A stretch of 40,615 nt of DNA from Fimenecus sp045594885 (GCA_045594885.1 JAZNZJ010000050.1:1-40615); one strand, 5' to 3'. Shown: positions 1 to 8,324, counted from the stretch's first letter. The notes: generated by a model from the letters alone, not told the origin. A program made the numbers and translations.

Positions 1-317
1 GGTAAGGCTGCACAGTACACCTCTATACCCGCACCATGTTACCCACAGTACGAAAAACGCAGAGTTAAATCTGTTGATAAACAAAGACATTTCGATTCCT
101 TCACAGATAATACTTCCCGGCACCGAATCCGCAACAAAAAAATGGCAGAAAGTGCAGATTTTCTAATAAATAGACGCATGCGGCGGGCATTTTATTGCGC
201 GTGGCCTGCATTTTTGTTGCCGATGGCGCAGAAACAGAGCTGCAAGGAGAGGATGTGCTCGAAGGGGAGCCCTGGGGCTGCCGGGTGCGGGTCATGGTCT
301 TGCAGGAGGGGGCTGGC
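1..317. other. GC-rich flank without a supported gene
   Basis: This stretch follows the stop codon of the minus-strand ankyrin gene. Open frames on either strand are short, rich in Cys, Ser and Arg, and have no convincing ribosome site. I see no RNA gene or repeat. Its composition matches the ankyrin gene and differs from everything to the right of about base 1140. Confidence 0.5.
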
Positions 318-1130
318 TTATTTATTCAATCTTTCGGGGCGGGGCGTGCAGCCAAGCTGCCGGAGCAGCTTCACGCATTCCGAGTCCGGCAGACTCAGAT
401 TTCCGTGGCGCAGCATGAGCTCTATCCGCGTGTAGCCATCCTTATCGCAGGCATTCAAATCTGCCCCGGCCTCTGCCAGCAGGCGGATAATGGGTGCGCA
501 GGAATGCTGTTGCGGTATCCGGAGGTTATGCACATACGGCAGTGCCAGCAGCGGGGTGAGCCCCTGCGCATCGCGGGCATTCACATCGGCACCGGCTTCA
601 ATGAGCAGCTTTGCTTTCAGGTCTTTCTGCGGGCAGAAGGAGTTGATGTAGAAAAGGGCGGTGCGTCCCTGAGCATCACGCGCATTCACATCCACCCCGG
701 CGCGGAGCCATTTGTATACCTCTATGGCGGGTTTGTGGTGGTCTGCCACGGCCAGCATCAGCTGTGTGCGCCCGGCGGCATCCACCACCTGTGCTTTTTG
801 TTGCAGCTCTGCAAGCAGGGCCTGCGGATTCTCCAGAATATGCTGAATGCCAAGCCCGAGCTTCTTTTCGCGTGCCAGCATATAGGCGGTTTTGCCGTCC
901 TCGTTCTTGCGGGTGGCATCCAGCCCCAATTCGATGAAATGGCGGGCCTGCTGCATATCATGATAGTCCCCCTCTCCCTTTGTTACCAGATTACAGAAGT
1001 AGGGTGTGTACCAGTTTTCATCATTCAGCACTGCACCGTGGCAGATGAGCAGATTGACGGTGTCTAAGTCGGATCGTAGCCATGTCGTTCTGTGGGCCAA
1101 GGAGTTGGCTGTGGGTGTTGTCTTCCTAAG
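318..1130 (-). CDS. Ankyrin-repeat protein, 5' end missing at a junction
   Basis: The minus-strand frame encodes about six to seven ankyrin-type repeats, the clearest being two copies of the GADVNARDAQG type loop followed by TPLL or TALF, and a third GADLNACDKDGYT unit. Ankyrin repeats mediate protein-protein contacts; no partner can be inferred. The first possible start in the window is a TTG at 1098-1100 with no ribosome site, but the frame stays open upstream to about 1170 and still reads like an ankyrin helix pair (TPTANSLAHRTTWLRSDLDTV) to about base 1120. The true 5' end therefore seems cut off where the sequence changes into the leucine-rich-repeat gene. The segment is visibly GC-richer than the rest of the window, so it is either laterally acquired or, more likely, a chimeric assembly. 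The stop is TAA at 318-320. Confidence 0.7.
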   Translation of the reverse strand, partial: LRKTTPTANSLAHRTTWLRSDLDTVNLLICHGAVLNDENWYTPYFCNLVTKGEGDYHDMQQARHFIELGLDATRKNEDGKTAYMLAREKKLGLGIQHILENPQALLAELQQKAQVVDAAGRTQLMLAVADHHKPAIEVYKWLRAGVDVNARDAQGRTALFYINSFCPQKDLKAKLLIEAGADVNARDAQGLTPLLALPYVHNLRIPQQHSCAPIIRLLAEAGADLNACDKDGYTRIELMLRHGNLSLPDSECVKLLRQLGCTPRPERLNK

Positions 1131-1145
1131 ACCGCTTGGCCTCGA
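1120..1145. other. Composition break and gene-gene junction
   Basis: Left of about 1120 the reading is ankyrin repeat on the minus strand in GC-rich DNA. From about 1142 the plus strand reads leucine-rich-repeat units (IPDSVTTIG) in AT-rich DNA. Both genes lose their 5' parts here, head to head, with no promoter, ribosome site or signal peptide. This is the signature of a false join or a recent illegitimate recombination. Confidence 0.65.
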
Positions 1146-3548
1146 CTTATTCCAGATAGTGTAACAACTATTGGCAATTCAGCATTCTATAATTGTAGTA
1201 GTTTAGCAAGTGTAGATATGGGGAATGGCGTAATAACCATTGAAGATTCTGCGTTTAGAAATTGTACAAGCTTAACAAATATAGTTATGGGGAATGGCGT
1301 AATAACCATTGAAGATTCTGCGTTTAGAAATTGTACAAGCTTAGCAAATATAGTTATACCTGACAGTGTAACAACAATTGGTGATTATGCATTTTATGCT
1401 TGCCATTACCTTGAAAGTGTAACAATTGGTAACAGTGTAACAACGATTGGTACAAATGCTTTTACATACTGTAGTTTAACAAGTATAATAATTCCTGATA
1501 GTGTAACAACGATTGGGGCAGAGGCTTTTTATTCTTGCGATTTTACAAGTGTAATAATTCCCGACAGTGTAACAGAGCTTGGAGCTAGTGCATTTAAAAG
1601 TTGCTCGAAATTAAAAGAAGCGATAATTGGAAATGGAGTAAAAGTAATTGAAAATTCAACATTTAGTCTGTGTAGTCAATTAACTAGCATAGTATTATCA
1701 GATAATGTGACAGAAATTGGCGATAATGCATTCAATGAATGTTCATCGTTAAGCAATGTTGAAATGGGTAAAGGTATAACTAAAATCGGTAGCAAAGCCT
1801 TCTATAATTGCTTAGGTTTAACAACTATAGACCTTCCTAAAAGTGTGACAAGTTTTCAAGTCGACACATTTAGTTCGTGTAAAAATCTAAAAGAAATTAA
1901 TGTATCTTATGGCAATGAAACATATACATCAATTGATGGTGTTGTTTTTAATGCTGACAAAACCCAGTTGATTAAATATCCGATAGGCAAAACGACTACA
2001 CATTATGTTATTCCTGACAGTGTAACAACGATTTGTGATTCTGCTTTTTCTGATTGTAACAAACTGAGAGTAATAACCATTCATGCAGATGTAACTCAAA
2101 TTAGTTCCACAGCTTTTGAAAATTGTAATAACCTGTGGCATATATATTATCAAGGGACAGAAAATGCTTGGAAAGCTCTTAAACCAGCCAATTTAAAGAA
2201 TATAACATATCATTGTAATGTTATTGGTGATGAATTTGAAGAAGTTGTTCATAATGAGCCTACATGTACAGCAAGTGGAAGTAAAAGCTTAAGTTGTATT
2301 CTCTGTTCAAAAACAAGTTCGGTGTATATTAACCCGCTCGGTCATAATTATGCAACTGAATATACAGTTGATAAAGAGCCAACTTGTACAACAAATGGCA
2401 GTAAATCACAGCATTGTTCGCGTTGTGATAGTAAGGCGAATGCAACAATAATACCGGCAACAGGACACAGTCACACATCAGAAATTACAACTCCTGCAAC
2501 ACATACAACAACGGGTGTTATAACATATACCTGTCATTGTGGTGATACATACACAGAGGTTATTGAAAAGATTGCAACACATACTTATGAATCAGTTGTA
2601 ACCTCACCAACATGTACAGAGCAAGGCTACACAACCTATACTTGCGTTTGTGGTGATACTTATGTTGCAGATTATGTAAATGCACTTGGTCACGCATCAA
2701 GCGATTGGATTATTGATACATATAACACCTGCACAACTGACGGTTCAAAGCATAAAGAATGTACAGTTTGTGGTGAAATACTTGAAACTGAAGTAATTGA
2801 AAAAGTTGGTCACAGATGGGGCGATTGGATAACAACAGTTGACCCAACTTGTGAAGAAGAAGGTTCAACGTTCAGAGCATGTGCAAACTGTGGTGAGATG
2901 GAATATGACACAATCCCTGCACTCGGTCATAATTATGAAAACGGTACTTGCATAAACTGTGGTGAATCAGAATTCACTCTCGTTGGTTGGGTACAAGACG
3001 CAGGCGGTTGGAGATATTACAATACTGACGGCACACTTGCAACTAACAAATGGCTCAAGGATAGTGTTGGCTGGTGTTATGTAGGTGCAGACGGATATTG
3101 TGTAACTAACACTTGGAAGAAAGATAGTATCGGCTGGTGCTATCTTGACGCAAATGGACGTATGGCAACAAACAAGTGGATTAAGGATTCACAAGGTTGG
3201 TGCTATGTAGGTGCAAACGGTTATTGCGTAACAAATAAATGGGTTAAGGACTCAAAAGGCTGGGTTTACCTTGACGCAAACGGCAGAATGGTAACTAACA
3301 AGTGGGTTAAGGACTCAAAGGGTTGGTGCTATGTTGGTGCTGACGGATACGCAGTAACAAATTGTTGGAAGAAAGACTCAAAAGGCTGGTGCTACCTTGA
3401 CGAAAACGGTAGTATGACAAAGAATGAATGGGTACAAGACGGCGGTAAGTGGTATTACCTTGACGGCAACGGATATATGGTAACAGGTACAAAGGTTATC
3501 GGCGGGAAAACCTATAAATTCAACTCAAGCGGTGTTTGGGTAGGATAA
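1142..3548 (+). CDS. BspA-like leucine-rich-repeat surface protein with C-terminal cell-wall-binding repeats, 5' truncated
   Basis: The frame is open from 1092, but the first 17 or so residues come from the foreign flank and include no signal peptide, so the native start is missing. Counting residues from 1092: about 18-370 are LRR_5/BspA-type 23-residue repeats (IPDSVTTIGxxAFxxC); about 375-630 are Cys-rich modules of the type PTC..G...C..CG....IP..GH; 632-818 hold eight choline/cell-wall-binding repeats (GWCYVGADGYCVTN and GWCYLDANGRMATN types) and a final half repeat. Such proteins are normally secreted, held on the wall by the C-terminal repeats, and present the LRR region for adhesion or ligand binding; the ligand is unknown. 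No sortase motif is present. The gene ends with TAG-free sequence at GVWVG then TAA, followed by a palindromic terminator-like sequence. Confidence 0.85.
1218..1355 (+). repeat. Perfect-phase 69-bp tandem duplication of one LRR unit
   Basis: Bases 1218-1286 and 1287-1355 are the same 23-codon repeat (starting MGNGVITIEDSAF) and I see one difference between them (ttaaca versus ttagca). Other repeats in the gene are far more diverged, so this copy number change is recent. Confidence 0.9.
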
Positions 3549-3592
3549 GTGCAAAATGCAAAGTGCATAGTGCAAAATGAGTATTAGTAGGG

Positions 3593-3620
3593 GCGATTCA
3601 CGAATCGCCCTTATTTTTTG
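3593..3620 (+). terminator. Palindrome plus T-run after the LRR gene
   Basis: The palindrome GGGCGATTCACGAATCGCCC is followed by TTATTTTTTG. It can terminate the LRR gene and also looks like a member of a dispersed intergenic palindrome family. Confidence 0.6.
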
Positions 3621-3627
3621 TGCCGAT

Positions 3628-3733
3628 AAATTTGAATTTGTCGGGGTGAATAATAATGTCCGGTAGGGCGGGGTCTTGCCCCCGCCGAATAACATATAAT
3701 AACTCAACGGCGGGGTCAAGACCCCGCCCTACC
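3628..3733. repeat. Mosaic intergenic repeat: leader module plus GGCGGGGTC palindrome
   Basis: Bases 3628-3660 carry a leader module (AAATTTGAATTTGTCGGGG) that recurs at 8147 and 26105. It is joined to an inverted repeat, 3662-3680 against 3709-3733, built on GGTAGGGCGGGGTCTTG and its complement. The same palindrome occurs alone at 8325-8349. Confidence 0.75.
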
Positions 3734-3792
3734 ATAAACAGTACATTCAAAACAACTCTACAAACCCCAATTTATTTAGATAAATCTTACTT

Positions 3793-4032
3793 TTATATTG
3801 AATTCTTTTTTTGTCTTTTAGTTTTTTTGACTGTGGGTTTGCGACCCTTTTTGGGCATACCCTGTGCAATTGTGGGGAAATCCTTATCGGTTTCTGCGGT
3901 GGGTTGAATTTCATAAGTTCCGTATTTGTTTACCATTTCATAAGGTGTTTCCGGGTCATCAACAATGGGTACGGATGCTACGTCGAGGGAGTCGAAAACA
4001 TTTTTAAATTCGTCGTTAAAATTATCATACAT
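3793..4032 (-). CDS. Small hypothetical protein, acidic head and very basic tail
   Basis: A 79-residue minus-strand frame starts at ATG 4030-4032, chosen over the upstream GTG at 4039-4041 because that GTG lies within the AGGTGA ribosome site. The N-terminal half is acidic (DNFNDEFKNVFDSLDVA, VDDPETPYEMV) and the C-terminal 20 residues are Lys/Arg-rich (KKGRKPTVKKTKRQKKNS). There is no signal peptide or membrane segment. It is transcribed divergently from yabP. An overlapping plus-strand frame at 3811-4068 is less likely because it has no ribosome site and a hydrophobic, Phe-rich composition. The function is not recognised; a small nucleic-acid-binding or regulatory protein is only a guess from charge. 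Confidence 0.5.
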   Translation of the reverse strand: MYDNFNDEFKNVFDSLDVASVPIVDDPETPYEMVNKYGTYEIQPTAETDKDFPTIAQGMPKKGRKPTVKKTKRQKKNSI

Positions 4033-4157
4033 ATTTATCACCTGTTTATATTATGCCCGCAATTTTGAAGTTTATATTACTTTTTTAATTTTTTGCGGTA
4101 ATACTGCACCCCTCAAATGCATATAGATTATTAAAAATGTATAATATGGAGGTCAGT

Positions 4158-4442
4158 ATGATTACAGACGAAAAAAACATTCAACGATTGCCCCACAATA
4201 TAATTATGGAAGACCGTAAAAAACTTTCAGTTTCGGGAGTAAAAGATATAGATTCTTTTGACGAGCAGACAATTATTGCAATAACCGAGCAAGGTGAGCT
4301 TACAATACGTGGGTGGAATCTTCATATAACAAAGCTAAATCTTGAACAGAGTGAGCTTATGGTTGACGGCGAGATTTCATCACTTGCATATACCGATACA
4401 CGTCCGCAGACGAAAGGATTTTTCTCGAAGGTGCTACGATGA
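4158..4442 (+). CDS. yabP: Sporulation protein YabP
   Basis: YabP family proteins are small coat/cortex-stage sporulation proteins found beside yabQ in endospore formers. The translation carries the family pattern: LPHNIIMEDRKKLSVSGVKD near the start, then IIAITEQGELTIRGWNLHI and LNLEQSELMVDGEISSL. The start chosen is ATG 4158-4160, five bases after GGAGGT at 4148-4153; the upstream ATG 4137 lacks a ribosome site. It overlaps yabQ by ATGA at 4439-4442, so the two are translationally coupled. In Bacillus subtilis yabPQ are expressed in the mother cell under sigma-E; I could not identify a sure sigma-E promoter here. The length (94 residues) is normal. Confidence 0.93.
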   Translation: MITDEKNIQRLPHNIIMEDRKKLSVSGVKDIDSFDEQTIIAITEQGELTIRGWNLHITKLNLEQSELMVDGEISSLAYTDTRPQTKGFFSKVLR

Positions 4443-4996
4443 CCGATTATCTTTATAGCCTGAGCCTTGCACAACAGACGAGAGGTTTTCTGTTGTCTTT
4501 GGGTTTCGGGTTTATTATGGGGATTTTCTATGATTTGTTCAGAATAATTCGCATTTGCATTTCAAAAGGGAAAACGGCAATTATTATAAGTGATTTGCTA
4601 TATTGCATTTTTCTCTGCTTTTGCACATTCGCTTTTTGCCTTACAATGAACGAGGGCGAAATAAGACTGTATCTGCTGGCGGGTGAGGCCATAGGTTTTG
4701 CCGCTTATTATTTTTCTCTTGGTGCAATAATTTTCTCTTTCAGTGAGATTTTGATAGATTTAATAAAAAAAGTTTGCAAATGGATTTTTAATGCGTTTTC
4801 TTTTCCATTCAGGTGGCTATTTGGAAAAGTACGCATCATTTTCGACAAAATCCTCAAAAAAAGTCGAAAAAATGGTAAAAAAATAAAAAATAAATCAAAA
4901 TTCCTCTTGAAAGTGAATAAGCATTTGTTGTATAATTTGTTTGATAATAAGCAAAATCCGGTGGATAATGGTGCAGATGGAAAGAGAGGAAGTTGA
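4439..4996 (+). CDS. yabQ: Spore cortex biosynthesis protein YabQ
   Basis: YabQ is a polytopic membrane protein needed for cortex peptidoglycan assembly during sporulation. The 185-residue product has hydrophobic segments near residues 15-38, 47-68, 76-110 and 113-127, then a strongly basic tail (KKSRKNGKKIKNKSK) that would lie in the cytoplasm. An FYDLFRIIR motif after the first segment is typical of the family. It starts in the yabP stop overlap and ends at 4994-4996, two bases before the divIC start at 4999, giving a tight yabP-yabQ-divIC operon. Confidence 0.92.
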   Translation: MTDYLYSLSLAQQTRGFLLSLGFGFIMGIFYDLFRIIRICISKGKTAIIISDLLYCIFLCFCTFAFCLTMNEGEIRLYLLAGEAIGFAAYYFSLGAIIFSFSEILIDLIKKVCKWIFNAFSFPFRWLFGKVRIIFDKILKKSRKNGKKIKNKSKFLLKVNKHLLYNLFDNKQNPVDNGADGKRGS

Positions 4997-4998
4997 CA

Positions 4999-5280
4999 AT
5001 GGTTAAAAAAAGAAGTTTTATTTTAACATTGGCTCTTGTGTTGCTTGTAGGGTATTTCATAATTACTATTGTCGGTCTTCAACTCGACATCAATGAACGC
5101 CGTGCCGTATTGGACCAAAAAACCGCAGCATATGAGCAACAACTTGCTGACAATGACCGCTTACAGTCAATTATAGAAAATGACGACAAAAGCGGTTACA
5201 TTGAACAGGTTGCCCGTGAAAAATTAGGATATGTTATGCCCGGTGAAAAAGTGTTCTACGATGTAACACCGGGGGTATAA
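4999..5280 (+). CDS. divIC: Septum formation initiator DivIC/FtsB
   Basis: DivIC/FtsB is a bitopic divisome protein that works with FtsL and DivIB/FtsQ at the division site. The product has a short basic head (VKKRS), one membrane segment at about residues 7-27, a coiled-coil-like stretch (INERRAVLDQKTAAYEQQLADNDRL) and the family signature around YIEQVAREKLGYVMPGEKVFYD. The start is ATG 4999-5001 with AGAGGA at 4984-4990 at good spacing; the in-frame TTG at 4993 overlaps the yabQ stop and is less likely. The yabQ-divIC-yabR order matches the Bacillus and Clostridium chromosome arrangement. Confidence 0.93.
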   Translation: MVKKRSFILTLALVLLVGYFIITIVGLQLDINERRAVLDQKTAAYEQQLADNDRLQSIIENDDKSGYIEQVAREKLGYVMPGEKVFYDVTPGV

Positions 5281-5303
5281 GTTTGGGAGGCAACTTTAGT
5301 TCT

Positions 5304-5756
5304 ATGCAGGTTGAAATCGGTTCCATTTATGACGGAACAGTGACGGGGTTAACAAAATTCGGAGCATTTGTAAAGCTCGAAAATGGTGCATCGGGAATGG
5401 TGCACATTTCTGAAGTGGCTGCTGAGTATATAAGCGACATTTCAGAACGTCTTTCAGAGGGCGATAAGGTAAAGGTCAAGGTTATTGAAATTAACGAAAA
5501 AGGCAAAATCAGTCTTTCAATTAAAAAAGCATTACCCGAACCCGAAAAACCTAAAATTCAGAAGCCCAGACCTCAGCGAAACGGCGGTAATCGTGGTTGG
5601 CAGGGTAAGTCGGAGCCTGAACAGAGCGGTCCGATGTCTTTTGAAGATATGATGGCAAAGTTTAAAGCTCAAAGTGAAGATAAAATGAGCGATATTAAAC
5701 GAAGCTCTGACAGACGTGGCGGTAATACCGGTTATCGCAGAGGAAATAAGTCATAA
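5304..5756 (+). CDS. yabR: S1-domain RNA-binding protein (YabR-like)
   Basis: The N-terminal 70 residues form one S1/OB-fold RNA-binding domain: VEIGSIYDGTVTGLTKFGAF, VHISEVA, and VKVKVIEINEKGKISLSIK. The remainder is a low-complexity basic tail rich in Pro, Arg and Gly (KPRPQRNGGNRGW), with a short conserved helix MSFEDMMAKFK as in other clostridial members. The start ATG 5304 aligns with YabR of Bacillus (MxxEVG...), with GGGAGG at 5285-5290, a rather long 13-base spacing; TTG 5283 would overlap that site. YabR is thought to act on RNA or ribosomes, but its exact role is not settled. It is the last gene before a strong terminator. Confidence 0.88.
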   Translation: MQVEIGSIYDGTVTGLTKFGAFVKLENGASGMVHISEVAAEYISDISERLSEGDKVKVKVIEINEKGKISLSIKKALPEPEKPKIQKPRPQRNGGNRGWQGKSEPEQSGPMSFEDMMAKFKAQSEDKMSDIKRSSDRRGGNTGYRRGNKS

Positions 5757-5761
5757 ATTTT

Positions 5762-5790
5762 AGGGTAGTTAAAAAAGACTACCCTTTTTT
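5762..5790 (+). terminator. Rho-independent terminator after yabR
   Basis: The stem AGGGTAGT...ACTACCCT is followed by TTTTTT. It ends the yabP-yabQ-divIC-yabR operon. Confidence 0.85.
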
Positions 5791-5877
5791 ATTAGCCGTC
5801 AAAGGCTAAAATATGAATTATTTGTAAAAAGTTAATAAAAATTCTCAAAACTACTTTATTTTTCTGTGCATTTGTGC

Positions 5878-5909
5878 TACACTGTAATTGAACAAAGAAT
5901 TGTTCAATT
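5878..5909 (+). promoter_or_regulatory. Possible -10 box and perfect 10-bp inverted repeat before hpf
   Basis: A TACACT box at 5878-5883 lies just ahead of a perfect inverted repeat, AATTGAACAA at 5886-5895 and TTGTTCAATT at 5900-5909 with a 4-base spacer. The repeat covers the expected transcription start, so it is either an operator or a 5' RNA hairpin. The -35 region is weak. Confidence 0.5.
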
Positions 5910-5932
5910 ACAAAAGTAAAGGAGATGTCGTT

Positions 5933-6454
5933 GTGAACATTACTATTATCGGACGTAAATGTACGCCAAGAGAAAGCTTTAGGGTAAGAGCAGAAGAAAA
6001 ACTTCGTAAGGTTGAAAGATTCTTCGGACCTGACGCAACGGCTAAAATTACTGCTACCGTTGAGAAAAATGTGAAAATCTGTGAAATTACTCTTACAAAG
6101 AAAAATATGATTTTCCGTGCTCAAGAACGCAGTGATGATTTGGAAGAGTCGCTTGACAAATGTGTTGACTCGCTTATTCGTCAAATCAGAAAGAACAAAA
6201 CTCGAATCGAGAAAAAGCTTCGTGATGTTTCATTTGACGATGTACTTGCAGATGTTGTTGACGAAGACGAAATTGAGGTTGTAAGAACAAAAACAGTTGT
6301 TTTAAAACCCGAAACCGTTGAAGAAGCAATTCTGCAAATGAATTTGTTAGGGCATATGTTCTATATGTTCCGAAATGCAGATTCAGATGAAATTTGCGTA
6401 GTTTATAAGAGGAATGACGGAGGCTACGGCCTTATGGAACCCGAATACGAATAA
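5933..6454 (+). CDS. hpf: Long-form ribosome hibernation promoting factor
   Basis: Long HPF dimerises 70S ribosomes into inactive 100S particles in stationary phase. The N-terminal domain (residues 1 to about 105, MNITIIGRKCTPRESFRVRA, ATVEKNVKICEITL, DDLEESLDKCVDSLIRQIRK) is the S30AE/YfiA fold. After an acidic linker (DVVDEDEIEVV) the C-terminal dimerisation domain appears at about 125-173 (VVLKPETVEEAILQMNLLGH, VVYKRNDGGYGLMEPEYE). The start is GTG 5933-5935, eight bases after AAAGGAG at 5918-5924; the open frame further upstream reads through the palindromic leader and is not coding. It is monocistronic between two terminators. Confidence 0.95.
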   Translation: MNITIIGRKCTPRESFRVRAEEKLRKVERFFGPDATAKITATVEKNVKICEITLTKKNMIFRAQERSDDLEESLDKCVDSLIRQIRKNKTRIEKKLRDVSFDDVLADVVDEDEIEVVRTKTVVLKPETVEEAILQMNLLGHMFYMFRNADSDEICVVYKRNDGGYGLMEPEYE

Positions 6455-6464
6455 ATAAAATATG

Positions 6465-6490
6465 GCGGGGCTTAAAGCCCCGCTTTTTTA
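6465..6490 (+). terminator. Terminator after hpf
   Basis: The hairpin GCGGGGCTTAAAGCCCCGC is followed by TTTTTTA. The next gene starts 13 bases later, so some read-through is possible. Confidence 0.85.
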
Positions 6491-6502
6491 TAGGAGAAGA
6501 AT

Positions 6503-8065
6503 ATGAAAAAGGTACTTAAAATTTTAATTCCAGTAGTGGCGATTGTGCTCGTCGTTGCAATTACACTTGTGGGTGTATTTTTCAATAAGATTTTCTGGAA
6601 TGCAGATTTCTTTATTGAAAAGTCACAGACTGCAGATGTAAAGCTTACAATTGATGCAGAAGAAAAAGGTGAAGCTTTTGAGGGCTTTGGTGCGTCAGCT
6701 TGTTGGTGGTCACAGATTGCGGGCAAGAGCGATAATATGGAAGAAATCGCAAAGCTTCTTTACAGTAAAGAGGGCTTGGGACTCAACATTTACCGCTATA
6801 ATATTGGTGCGGGCTCAAAGGATAACCCCAATACAAAAATCACTGACCCTTGGCGACAGACCGAAAGTTTTTATGTTTATAACGAGGCAACGGGCGAATA
6901 TGAATATGACTTTACCCGTGACGCTGAGGCACAAAAGTTTTTAGACCTCTGTCTTTCATACGGTTGCATTGATACAGTAATTCTTTTTGCAAATTCACCT
7001 CATTATTCAATGACTCTTAATGGCAGAGCATATGGTAATGAGAATTGGTGGGTGAGTAACCTTGACCGTGAATATTACGATGCATATGCAGAATATCTTG
7101 TGACAATCGCAGAGTATTTCATCAACAAGGGTGTACCCGTTAAATGCATAAGCCCAATTAACGAGCCCAACTGGTCGTGGGGTGTTGCGAGTGTAAATCA
7201 AAGTCAAGAGGGTTGCTTCTATAATTCTGAAGATATTTACGATGTGTACCGTGCTTGTGTGAGAGAAATTAAGGAGAGAAATCTCGACATTAAGCTTTCA
7301 GGACCTGAATCGGGTGAAATTGGTCACAGACTTTATGAATGGTTTGATTATTTATATAAAGATGCTGAAATTCGTCCATATCTTGCAAATCTTTCATATC
7401 ACAGTTATTGGACTGATGATAATGTTCAAAACAAAATCGGTCTTGGCAACTGGATTGAAGAAAATACACCCGATATTTCTGTTGAGATGTCAGAATGGTG
7501 CCATTTGCCCTGCACCTCACCAATAGATTCAATCGACGGTGCACTTCTTCAGGCAAGGGTTATGGCAAATGACCTTGATTACACTAATATCAACTCATGG
7601 ACTGCGTGGGTTGGTGTGAATGGTATCGGCATTGGCGAAGACGGTAAGCAGTATTCCGACGGACTTTTGGCAGGTAATGCAGATTTGAGTGAATACCAAG
7701 TTGCTATGCGTTATTATGCGGTTGCTCATTTCAGCAAGTTTATTCCTAAAGACAGTGTGAAAATTTCAACTGAAAAGAACATTAATGACTTGATTAAGGT
7801 TGAAGAAAATGACGAAAACGGAAATCCCGTTGTTAGAGTTATGAAATACGGAATAAACTGCGTTTCATACCTTACACCCGACGGAAAAATTGTCACAGTT
7901 ATTGTTAATGAAGGCGTTGCAAGAAATATCGATTTCAAGGTTGATGCTGAAAAAATGACAGTTTGCACAACAACTCAGGCTGAACAGTTAAAAGAAACTT
8001 ATTCGGGCGAGATTGTAGAAATTGAACTACCTGAAAAGAGTATTATGACGATTGTTTTTGAATAA
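6503..8065 (+). CDS. Membrane-anchored GH30-family glycoside hydrolase
   Basis: The product (520 residues) begins with an uncleaved signal anchor at about residues 5-29 with no lipobox cysteine, then a glycoside hydrolase clan A (beta/alpha) barrel and a beta-sandwich C-terminal part. The opening FEGFGASACWWSQ at about residues 58-71 resembles the GFGTSLCWWA opening of GH30 subfamily 5-type beta-1,6-galactanases. The predicted acid/base is E221 in SPINEPNW and the nucleophile E331 in VEMSEWC, the two GH30 catalytic positions at strands 4 and 7. The substrate is likely a beta-linked hexose or pentose side chain of plant or host glycan; which one cannot be decided by eye. The ribosome site TAGGAGA precedes ATG 6503. 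There is no neighbouring transporter or other carbohydrase, so it is not part of a utilisation locus here. Confidence 0.85.
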   Translation: MKKVLKILIPVVAIVLVVAITLVGVFFNKIFWNADFFIEKSQTADVKLTIDAEEKGEAFEGFGASACWWSQIAGKSDNMEEIAKLLYSKEGLGLNIYRYNIGAGSKDNPNTKITDPWRQTESFYVYNEATGEYEYDFTRDAEAQKFLDLCLSYGCIDTVILFANSPHYSMTLNGRAYGNENWWVSNLDREYYDAYAEYLVTIAEYFINKGVPVKCISPINEPNWSWGVASVNQSQEGCFYNSEDIYDVYRACVREIKERNLDIKLSGPESGEIGHRLYEWFDYLYKDAEIRPYLANLSYHSYWTDDNVQNKIGLGNWIEENTPDISVEMSEWCHLPCTSPIDSIDGALLQARVMANDLDYTNINSWTAWVGVNGIGIGEDGKQYSDGLLAGNADLSEYQVAMRYYAVAHFSKFIPKDSVKISTEKNINDLIKVEENDENGNPVVRVMKYGINCVSYLTPDGKIVTVIVNEGVARNIDFKVDAEKMTVCTTTQAEQLKETYSGEIVEIELPEKSIMTIVFE

Positions 8066-8078
8066 AGAAATAAAAGTT

Positions 8079-8108
8079 AAAGGCGAGGATTATCCTCGCC
8101 TTTGGTTT
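8079..8108 (+). terminator. Terminator after the GH30 gene
   Basis: The stem AAAGGCGAGGA (8079-8089) with TCCTCGCCTTT (8093-8103) has a TTA loop and is followed by GGTTTTT. Confidence 0.85.
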
Positions 8109-8146
8109 TTGCATTGGTTATTTAATGAAAATAAGAGAAACTCAAC

Positions 8147-8280
8147 AAATTTGAATTTGTCCGGGTAAATACTATCTACAAGTAATGTCATTCTGAGGAA
8201 CGCAGTGACGAAGAATCTCAACCAAACAGAGATTCTTCGCTTCGCTCAGAATGACACAAAGAAACCTACAACCCTCAATT
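8147..8280. repeat. Composite intergenic palindromic repeat, copy 1
   Basis: It starts with the leader module also present at 3628 and 26105, then carries a long inverted repeat, GTCATTCTGAGG at 8187 closing with CTCAGAATGAC at 8245-8255, with GAAGAATCTC and GAGATTCTTC inside. It aligns without gaps to 26105-26238, with four differences counted by eye. It carries no gene. Such palindromes are dispersed in many Clostridia and are probably non-autonomous mobile or extragenic palindromic elements. Confidence 0.85.
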
Positions 8281-8324
8281 TGTCAAACTCTTTCCGCTCC
8301 ATCTCTGAGGGAGGGTGTTAAAAA

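Noticed and set aside
101..295. Minus-strand 64-codon frame downstream of the ankyrin gene
   Set aside because: Ser/Pro/Cys-rich, without a ribosome site or recognisable pattern.
195..1067. Long plus-strand frame of 290 codons opposite the ankyrin gene
   Set aside because: It mirrors the minus-strand frame, has His/Gln/Cys-rich composition typical of an antisense shadow, and the minus strand shows clear ankyrin repeats.
3811..4068. Plus-strand 85-codon frame upstream of yabP
   Set aside because: It has no ribosome site and overlaps the better-supported minus-strand small gene.
4100..4150. Sigma-E promoter of yabP
   Set aside because: A CATATA-like word and GTATAAT are present, but spacing and match are too poor to separate from an ordinary promoter in AT-rich DNA.
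5792..6184. Minus-strand 130-codon frame across hpf
   Set aside because: It is a shadow of a confident hpf reading frame.
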